A stretch of 64,000 nt of DNA, taken from NCBI GenBank assembly GCA_964650485.1, contig CAZYTX010000018.1:1-64000 (forward strand), read 5' to 3'. This stretch comes from CAZYTX01 sp964650485 (lineage in GTDB: Bacteria > RBG-13-61-14 > DATKZS01). Shown here one piece after another: positions 57,732-64,000 of the stretch (within the stretch, counting starts at the first letter, position 1; every line of letters begins with the position of its first letter). The translations under genes were made by a program, and so were the position numbers. The notes below the pieces were generated by a model. That model was not told the DNA's origin. It saw only the letters and a program-made list of their open reading frames with translations, and made no database searches.

Positions 57732-60390
57732 GGTTAAGCTCCTGCTCCCGCACCCCGGGGACGTGGGGATGGTTTTCGGATAGCCATTGGCGGCTGACCC
57801 TTCCGCCGAAAATGCTCCCCATTGAATTAGGGTTTTGGATGGAGGCCATGTAAAGATGTGCAATCATCAGCGCTAACATGATCAAGGCGCCCAAGTCATG
57901 AAAAGTATAGAGGAGGGAGAGGTTCGCCGATGGATGGTTTCGCAAAAAGACCAGGGCGATGCCGGTGATGACGAGGACGATTCCGACCGCTACGATCACC
58001 CAGAAGAACACCTTCTGCCCGGCGTTGAATTTTCCCGCCGCCAGGCGTTCGCCGGGCTGGAAGTATCCTCCCCCCGCTCGCAGCCAGGCCAAGTCCCCTT
58101 TGACGAACAGCATTTCCCGGGCCCAGACGACGATCATTCCAATCCATCCCGCGGCAAAGACGATGCCGGTCCAGGCGTGGAGATCGCGCATGATCCCGCT
58201 GTTCAGCGTCCGGTGACTGGAGAAGAAGATAAGCCCGCTGACGCCCAAGACCAGCCCGGCCGAGAGAACGATAAAATGAACCAGCCGCTGGGACAGATTG
58301 AGCCGTTCGACCAATGGCTCGCCGCCCGTGTTCAAAAGCGCTTCCCGCCGGCCGGCGATCACATAATGTAAAAGCAGCGCGGCCAGAAGAAGGCCGACCA
58401 TCCAAACCGCGGCCGGTTTGAGGATGGCTTCCCGGAAGGCGCCCGACCTCACCGACAGCGAAGAGATGCCGAGGAGTTCATGGTTGGGCATCCAGACCGG
58501 GTCTCCGTTTTCATCAAACGGCCGGAGAAGGACGGAGGCGGTGAAAAAGGGAGCGTTTGAGCGGTGGCAGTCGGTGCATCCGTTTGCGCCGAGCGCGGCC
58601 CGGGCGGGCTGAATGTCGTGGTTGTATTTATGGACATTTCCGTAGGGGGAGGCCTCCCACGGCTCCATCGGGAGTTCGCGGTGTTCATTTCCCGACAGAT
58701 ACACGCGGTTGTTCATGACCCACACCACGCGTTTGCCCTTGAGGGGATAACCGATCTCGGTCAGGTGATTGGTGATGGCGGCAATCAGGGCGTCAATTTC
58801 CTCCGGCCGATTGACCTCGATGATCCCGTCGCCATTATCGTCCGTGATTTTCGAAAGCTCTGGATGTCGGTCGGGGTTTTCCCTGTGTTCCTTCCACATT
58901 TTATGGATGTCGGAAGAACGAGGCTGCATCAGGCCGGGCTGACCCGGCGTTTCGATCGCGGGCCAGGTCGAATGAACCCGGTTGACCGGATAGATATTGC
59001 CTTTGTATCGGGCCAGCACGGGCCGGAATTTTTCGGTGGGCTTGTCATCATAGCCCATCATCTTCATCACGCCGTAGTGGTTTCGATATTTCCCGTCCAC
59101 CCCGTAGAAGGTCCAAAGCTGTTTGCCTCCGGGAGCGATGAAGGCGTCAGCGTTGAACACGTCGCTGGCCTGCACCTGAATCGGCATCACCGTTTTTTCC
59201 GGGGTATGGCAGGTCTGGCAGGCGATCCGGTGGAGGTGGACTTCAGGCAGATTCTCGTGGCGGGCAATGGGGGCGCCAAAGTTTCCGGTGTCGTGGCAGT
59301 TGGCGCAATCCCTCATGGTGTTGTTCAAATCGTTCCGGACCTTTCCTCCCGGGTCGTCTCCCTTGGCGATCTGATGGGCCTCGCGGTCCCGGATCCGCGG
59401 ATCGTCGGCCCGCGAACCCGCGGGGTGGCAGTCAACGCACCGCATCCCGGCGCGGAGGTGGACATCGGTCCGGGCCCGGAAATCGGCTCCCCGCTTCTTC
59501 CAGCCCGGCTGGGCATGACATTGCAAGCAGGCCTCGTTGCGAGGCGACACCACCATCGGAAGCGATAGCCGTCCCTCGGCGTCAAACCTCGAACGGTCAT
59601 AAGCGACGCTCACCGGCTGAGAGGCCGCGACCGAGCCTTCCACCCTGGCCAATCCCGCGGCCGCGGAAGCCGCCCATCTAAAATTGAGCGCGGAAAGCTG
59701 TTTATTGCGCACGCCAAAATCATAGGCCGGCAGGTGGCAGAGCAGGCAATCGGCCTCCAGAACCCCCGACTCGCTCCAACGGGCCTTGTAATAATCGCCA
59801 TCGAGATCGTTCTCTCCCCCGGAGGCGAAACCGGAAGCGGGGTCCGACATCCAGGTGTCGTAACGCTTGCCCTCGCGGTCGAATTCCAGCGGCCCACCGC
59901 CCGGATGGCACTTGCCGCACCCGCGGGTGACGAAGGTGAACGAGGTCATGTCGAGCAGTTGCGGGTCCTGGTTGCGCTTGGCCGACAGGTACGGATACAG
60001 CGGCGCCGGAGAACACCACGCCCCACCGTAATTGCCGGGAGTGCTGACCCATTGAGCGCGCTCGCCCAGCGGCTTGGGCGGGCCCTCGTCCGCGCCCTGC
60101 TGAAAATGATAGCCCTCGGTGACCTTGGCGTAGTCGTGACAGGCGCCGCAGGTCTGCCGCGGAGAATAGGGCTGGTCCGCGTTTTCGCCTGTGATCGGAT
60201 TGATCACGTCTCCGGTCTCGTCCCGGAGGAAGAAGGGGGGGCAGACTCTCACCGTCCGGTCTGTCAACTCCGCTTGCGCCATGCTTTCAGAGCGGCTTTG
60301 TCCCCGGCCGGCAAACAAGATGAAGAGCGCGATGATCCCGAGCGAAAAAAACGCAGCCGCTTTCCATTGCCTCTCGCTATTTTTCAACAT
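57721..60390 (-). CDS. Eight-haem cytochrome c / FdnI-type cytochrome b fusion, copy 1
   Basis: 889 residues. An N-terminal signal anchor (AAAFFSLGIIALFILFAGRG), then eight CXXCH motifs: CGACH, CGKCH, CLLCH, CLQCH, CVDCH, CANCH, CQTCH, CTDCH. The last ~250 residues form a membrane domain like the cytochrome b gamma subunit of formate dehydrogenase: RLVHFIVLSAGLVLGVSG, DLHAWTGIVFAAGWIGM, GQKVFFWVIVAVGIVLVITG and TFHDLGALIMLALMIAHLY, with histidines to bind b haems. CbcL of Geobacter has an analogous multihaem-plus-FdnI layout. A quinol-linked periplasmic reductase or electron conduit is likely. Confidence 0.85.
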   Translation of the reverse strand: MLKNSERQWKAAAFFSLGIIALFILFAGRGQSRSESMAQAELTDRTVRVCPPFFLRDETGDVINPITGENADQPYSPRQTCGACHDYAKVTEGYHFQQGADEGPPKPLGERAQWVSTPGNYGGAWCSPAPLYPYLSAKRNQDPQLLDMTSFTFVTRGCGKCHPGGGPLEFDREGKRYDTWMSDPASGFASGGENDLDGDYYKARWSESGVLEADCLLCHLPAYDFGVRNKQLSALNFRWAASAAAGLARVEGSVAASQPVSVAYDRSRFDAEGRLSLPMVVSPRNEACLQCHAQPGWKKRGADFRARTDVHLRAGMRCVDCHPAGSRADDPRIRDREAHQIAKGDDPGGKVRNDLNNTMRDCANCHDTGNFGAPIARHENLPEVHLHRIACQTCHTPEKTVMPIQVQASDVFNADAFIAPGGKQLWTFYGVDGKYRNHYGVMKMMGYDDKPTEKFRPVLARYKGNIYPVNRVHSTWPAIETPGQPGLMQPRSSDIHKMWKEHRENPDRHPELSKITDDNGDGIIEVNRPEEIDALIAAITNHLTEIGYPLKGKRVVWVMNNRVYLSGNEHRELPMEPWEASPYGNVHKYNHDIQPARAALGANGCTDCHRSNAPFFTASVLLRPFDENGDPVWMPNHELLGISSLSVRSGAFREAILKPAAVWMVGLLLAALLLHYVIAGRREALLNTGGEPLVERLNLSQRLVHFIVLSAGLVLGVSGLIFFSSHRTLNSGIMRDLHAWTGIVFAAGWIGMIVVWAREMLFVKGDLAWLRAGGGYFQPGERLAAGKFNAGQKVFFWVIVAVGIVLVITGIALVFLRNHPSANLSLLYTFHDLGALIMLALMIAHLYMASIQNPNSMGSIFGGRVSRQWLSENHPHVPGVREQELNHER

Positions 60391-60500
60391 CTTTCCCTCC
60401 CAAAATATTTTGCAAACCAGGTACTCATCGACCGCCAGTTCACATTTTTATCCGCCAATTTTACACATCCCAACCATTGCAGCTCAGATGACCATATCCG

Positions 60501-61039
60501 TTAAGCATTTGAATTCCTCGAAATTGAAACATACAAGCACGGCATCAGAAACAGGGCCACCGATATCTCCATAAGCAAACCCCCGATGGCGGCGGCCATT
60601 GCCCAATAGGGAAGATGAGTGATCGAAAAGAAAGTGACCGGTCCGCCGTCGGCGTTATTGATGACGCAGGTCCTCAGCGTCTGGTGAACCCCGTTCAGCG
60701 GTCCGTGCTCGACCGCCATCACGCCAAGAGGGATGCCCACCAGTGCCGCCATCGAGTTCAGGTTTCCCTGTCCGGACTTGTACAGGCTCCCGCTCACGCA
60801 TCCCCCTGCCAGGACCATGCCCACGCGCCGAACACCACTCCGCCCACGATGTAGCTGGCCCAAAAAAGCGGATTCGGGTTCAGATTTACAAGGTCCAGTC
60901 CCGCAAGCAGGGCAAAGCCGATCATGCTCACCGCCGCGATGATCCAGATGCCCCGGAGCTTCTTCGCCCAGCCTTCCGCCATCCGGCTCCGGCAGAAGTT
61001 GCCGGTGCACAGGAAGAGGACCTTCAACTTATCTTTCAT
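60501..61039 (-). pseudogene. Chimeric ArsC'-YeeE'-RND' remnant, unit 2
   Basis: Identical to the remnant in unit 1, including the frameshift after VFGAWA and the fused RND tail ending in SISRNSNA. The identical defects show that the chimera existed before the duplication. Confidence 0.85.
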
Positions 61040-63698
61040 GGTTAAGCTCCTGCTCCCGCACCCCGGGGACGTGGGGATGGTTTTCGGATAGCCATTGGCG
61101 GCTGACCCTTCCGCCGAAAATGCTCCCCATTGAATTAGGGTTTTGGATGGAGGCCATGTAAAGATGTGCAATCATCAGCGCTAACATGATCAAGGCGCCC
61201 AAGTCATGAAAAGTATAGAGGAGGGAGAGGTTCGCCGATGGATGGTTTCGCAAAAAGACCAGGGCGATGCCGGTGATGACGAGGACGATTCCGACCGCTA
61301 CGATCACCCAGAAGAACACCTTCTGCCCGGCGTTGAATTTTCCCGCCGCCAGGCGTTCGCCGGGCTGGAAGTATCCTCCCCCCGCTCGCAGCCAGGCCAA
61401 GTCCCCTTTGACGAACAGCATTTCCCGGGCCCAGACGACGATCATTCCAATCCATCCCGCGGCAAAGACGATGCCGGTCCAGGCGTGGAGATCGCGCATG
61501 ATCCCGCTGTTCAGCGTCCGGTGACTGGAGAAGAAGATAAGCCCGCTGACGCCCAAGACCAGCCCGGCCGAGAGAACGATAAAATGAACCAGCCGCTGGG
61601 ACAGATTGAGCCGTTCGACCAATGGCTCGCCGCCCGTGTTCAAAAGCGCTTCCCGCCGGCCGGCGATCACATAATGTAAAAGCAGCGCGGCCAGAAGAAG
61701 GCCGACCATCCAAACCGCGGCCGGTTTGAGGATGGCTTCCCGGAAGGCGCCCGACCTCACCGACAGCGAAGAGATGCCGAGGAGTTCATGGTTGGGCATC
61801 CAGACCGGGTCTCCGTTTTCATCAAACGGCCGGAGAAGGACGGAGGCGGTGAAAAAGGGAGCGTTTGAGCGGTGGCAGTCGGTGCATCCGTTTGCGCCGA
61901 GCGCGGCCCGGGCGGGCTGAATGTCGTGGTTGTATTTATGGACATTTCCGTAGGGGGAGGCCTCCCACGGCTCCATCGGGAGTTCGCGGTGTTCATTTCC
62001 CGACAGATACACGCGGTTGTTCATGACCCACACCACGCGTTTGCCCTTGAGGGGATAACCGATCTCGGTCAGGTGATTGGTGATGGCGGCAATCAGGGCG
62101 TCAATTTCCTCCGGCCGATTGACCTCGATGATCCCGTCGCCATTATCGTCCGTGATTTTCGAAAGCTCTGGATGTCGGTCGGGGTTTTCCCTGTGTTCCT
62201 TCCACATTTTATGGATGTCGGAAGAACGAGGCTGCATCAGGCCGGGCTGACCCGGCGTTTCGATCGCGGGCCAGGTCGAATGAACCCGGTTGACCGGATA
62301 GATATTGCCTTTGTATCGGGCCAGCACGGGCCGGAATTTTTCGGTGGGCTTGTCATCATAGCCCATCATCTTCATCACGCCGTAGTGGTTTCGATATTTC
62401 CCGTCCACCCCGTAGAAGGTCCAAAGCTGTTTGCCTCCGGGAGCGATGAAGGCGTCAGCGTTGAACACGTCGCTGGCCTGCACCTGAATCGGCATCACCG
62501 TTTTTTCCGGGGTATGGCAGGTCTGGCAGGCGATCCGGTGGAGGTGGACTTCAGGCAGATTCTCGTGGCGGGCAATGGGGGCGCCAAAGTTTCCGGTGTC
62601 GTGGCAGTTGGCGCAATCCCTCATGGTGTTGTTCAAATCGTTCCGGACCTTTCCTCCCGGGTCGTCTCCCTTGGCGATCTGATGGGCCTCGCGGTCCCGG
62701 ATCCGCGGATCGTCGGCCCGCGAACCCGCGGGGTGGCAGTCAACGCACCGCATCCCGGCGCGGAGGTGGACATCGGTCCGGGCCCGGAAATCGGCTCCCC
62801 GCTTCTTCCAGCCCGGCTGGGCATGACATTGCAAGCAGGCCTCGTTGCGAGGCGACACCACCATCGGAAGCGATAGCCGTCCCTCGGCGTCAAACCTCGA
62901 ACGGTCATAAGCGACGCTCACCGGCTGAGAGGCCGCGACCGAGCCTTCCACCCTGGCCAATCCCGCGGCCGCGGAAGCCGCCCATCTAAAATTGAGCGCG
63001 GAAAGCTGTTTATTGCGCACGCCAAAATCATAGGCCGGCAGGTGGCAGAGCAGGCAATCGGCCTCCAGAACCCCCGACTCGCTCCAACGGGCCTTGTAAT
63101 AATCGCCATCGAGATCGTTCTCTCCCCCGGAGGCGAAACCGGAAGCGGGGTCCGACATCCAGGTGTCGTAACGCTTGCCCTCGCGGTCGAATTCCAGCGG
63201 CCCACCGCCCGGATGGCACTTGCCGCACCCGCGGGTGACGAAGGTGAACGAGGTCATGTCGAGCAGTTGCGGGTCCTGGTTGCGCTTGGCCGACAGGTAC
63301 GGATACAGCGGCGCCGGAGAACACCACGCCCCACCGTAATTGCCGGGAGTGCTGACCCATTGAGCGCGCTCGCCCAGCGGCTTGGGCGGGCCCTCGTCCG
63401 CGCCCTGCTGAAAATGATAGCCCTCGGTGACCTTGGCGTAGTCGTGACAGGCGCCGCAGGTCTGCCGCGGAGAATAGGGCTGGTCCGCGTTTTCGCCTGT
63501 GATCGGATTGATCACGTCTCCGGTCTCGTCCCGGAGGAAGAAGGGGGGGCAGACTCTCACCGTCCGGTCTGTCAACTCCGCTTGCGCCATGCTTTCAGAG
63601 CGGCTTTGTCCCCGGCCGGCAAACAAGATGAAGAGCGCGATGATCCCGAGCGAAAAAAACGCAGCCGCTTTCCATTGCCTCTCGCTATTTTTCAACAT
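61029..63698 (-). CDS. Eight-haem cytochrome c / FdnI-type cytochrome b fusion, copy 2
   Basis: Same 889 residues as copy 1. GGAGGGAAAG immediately precedes the ATG in both copies. It lies downstream of the RND efflux gene that continues past the window edge, so it may be transcribed with it, whereas copy 1 depends on read-through or a promoter in the repeat. If both are real, dosage of the cytochrome is doubled. Confidence 0.85.
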   Translation of the reverse strand: MLKNSERQWKAAAFFSLGIIALFILFAGRGQSRSESMAQAELTDRTVRVCPPFFLRDETGDVINPITGENADQPYSPRQTCGACHDYAKVTEGYHFQQGADEGPPKPLGERAQWVSTPGNYGGAWCSPAPLYPYLSAKRNQDPQLLDMTSFTFVTRGCGKCHPGGGPLEFDREGKRYDTWMSDPASGFASGGENDLDGDYYKARWSESGVLEADCLLCHLPAYDFGVRNKQLSALNFRWAASAAAGLARVEGSVAASQPVSVAYDRSRFDAEGRLSLPMVVSPRNEACLQCHAQPGWKKRGADFRARTDVHLRAGMRCVDCHPAGSRADDPRIRDREAHQIAKGDDPGGKVRNDLNNTMRDCANCHDTGNFGAPIARHENLPEVHLHRIACQTCHTPEKTVMPIQVQASDVFNADAFIAPGGKQLWTFYGVDGKYRNHYGVMKMMGYDDKPTEKFRPVLARYKGNIYPVNRVHSTWPAIETPGQPGLMQPRSSDIHKMWKEHRENPDRHPELSKITDDNGDGIIEVNRPEEIDALIAAITNHLTEIGYPLKGKRVVWVMNNRVYLSGNEHRELPMEPWEASPYGNVHKYNHDIQPARAALGANGCTDCHRSNAPFFTASVLLRPFDENGDPVWMPNHELLGISSLSVRSGAFREAILKPAAVWMVGLLLAALLLHYVIAGRREALLNTGGEPLVERLNLSQRLVHFIVLSAGLVLGVSGLIFFSSHRTLNSGIMRDLHAWTGIVFAAGWIGMIVVWAREMLFVKGDLAWLRAGGGYFQPGERLAAGKFNAGQKVFFWVIVAVGIVLVITGIALVFLRNHPSANLSLLYTFHDLGALIMLALMIAHLYMASIQNPNSMGSIFGGRVSRQWLSENHPHVPGVREQELNHER

Positions 63699-63776
63699 CT
63701 TTCCCTCCCAAAATATTTTGCAAACCAGGTACTCATCGACCGCCAGTTCACATTTTTATCCGCCAATTTTACACAT

Positions 63777-63910
63777 CCCAACCATTGCAGCTCAGATGAC
63801 CATATCCGTTAAACATTTGAATTCCTCGAAATTGAAACATACAAGCATGGCATCAGGAACAGGGCCGCCAATATTTCCATGAGCAAACCCCCGATGGCGG
63901 CGGCCATGGG
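63777..63910. repeat. Third, diverged partial copy of the unit's left edge
   Basis: About 134 bases match the unit's start with several changes (for example GTTAAGC/GTTAAAC and CACGGC/CATGGC), ending at ATGGCC, where the units switch to YeeE sequence. This is the parental RND 3' end. Confidence 0.75.
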
Positions 63911-64000
63911 CTGGAGCATATCGCCGCCTTCACTGTCCAGCAACACGGCGACCGGAACGGTGTTCAGACCGAGGGTCCTCTGCACGCGCTTTTGGGTCTG
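63809..64000 (-). CDS. RND efflux pump C-terminus (partial)
   Basis: The window ends inside this gene; 63 codons remain. GLNTVPVAVLLDSEGGDMLQP, then MAAAIGGLLMEILAALFLMP, is the conserved end of CusA/CzcA-type heavy-metal pumps (usual form G-L-x-P-x-A-L...G-x-G-x-E-x-x-x-P-L-x-x-x-x-x-G-G-L). It would export metal ions or metalloids from the periplasm. The specificity cannot be told from the fragment. Confidence 0.75.
   Translation of the reverse strand, partial: QTQKRVQRTLGLNTVPVAVLLDSEGGDMLQPMAAAIGGLLMEILAALFLMPCLYVSISRNSNV

Larger units (their letters stand above)
57161..60468. repeat. Tandem duplication, unit 1 (3308 bp)
   Basis: Unit 1 and unit 2 (60469-63776) match base for base as far as I can compare, apart from one change near the left end (T at 57172, C at 60480). 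Each contains a cytochrome gene and a chimeric pseudogene. Near-identity means a very recent event or an assembly error. Confidence 0.9.
60469..63776. repeat. Tandem duplication, unit 2 (3308 bp)
   Basis: Second copy of the 3308-bp unit, head-to-tail with unit 1. It is followed by the parental RND gene end, of which the unit's left edge is a diverged copy. Confidence 0.9.

Noticed and set aside
58564..59568. A 334-codon antisense frame in the cytochrome gene, repeated at 61872
   Set aside because: Repeated only because the DNA is duplicated; the minus frame has eight CXXCH motifs.

Overview
The window reads as a chromosomal contig of a high-GC Gram-negative anaerobe. The MEP-pathway and undecaprenyl genes, a TetR-etfB-etfA operon, an eight-haem cytochrome fused to an FdnI-type cytochrome b, thioredoxin-type ArsC, O-antigen-ligase/TPR proteins and an OprP-like porin remnant together suggest a member of the former Deltaproteobacteria (Desulfobacterota or a related phylum). 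That placement is an inference; there is no rRNA or ribosomal protein here to fix it.

Layout. (1) 314-5568: housekeeping genes on +: B12-binding radical SAM protein, coaE, tmk, a hypothetical, uppS, dxr. (2) 5569-16043: a cell-surface glycan locus: a 1460-residue YfhO/O-antigen-ligase/TPR fusion, a TPR protein, an ABC-2 exporter pair, a second ligase/TPR protein and a coiled-coil membrane protein. (3) 16058-22240: tRNA-Cys and tRNA-Gly with a strong promoter, a flavoprotein, a zinc-ribbon repeat protein, a ferredoxin-like protein, a GT-C membrane protein, then two decayed genes. (4) 22597-31025: uvrC, etfA/etfB under a TetR regulator with a visible operator, a GH5 hydrolase, cutA, trpA and an alpha/beta hydrolase. 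(5) 31076-32505: a clearly AT-richer three-gene island coding for a proteasome-like Ntn hydrolase, a 61-residue protein and a Doc/Fic toxin, tightly overlapping behind one promoter. (6) 32571-52119: a compact phage-derived cluster of about 19.5 kb with packaging, head, tail and lysis genes, but no integrase, repressor or replication gene. It has a very short tape measure, a programmed -1 frameshift in the tail-chaperone gene, a duplicated upstream control module, and an HTH-radical SAM (spore photoproduct lyase-like) gene facing the packaging genes. It resembles a gene transfer agent or a degenerate prophage. (7) 52581-64000: an ArsR/ABC/ArsC metal-resistance and respiration region containing broken genes and an almost exact 3308-bp tandem duplication. 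Each unit carries an eight-haem cytochrome gene and a three-way chimeric pseudogene (ArsC'-YeeE'-RND'). The window ends inside an RND efflux gene.

How parts fit. The surface locus plausibly makes and exports a polymerised glycan. The etf operon is likely fatty-acid responsive. The phage-like cluster forms a head-to-lysis assembly line read right to left in at least two operons with homologous leaders. The right end looks like an arsenic/sulfur redox locus being reshaped by microhomology deletions and tandem duplication.

The strongest candidates for something undescribed are the Ntn-hydrolase/Doc module, the phage-like cluster with its duplicated control module and radical SAM gene, and the duplicated cytochrome unit.
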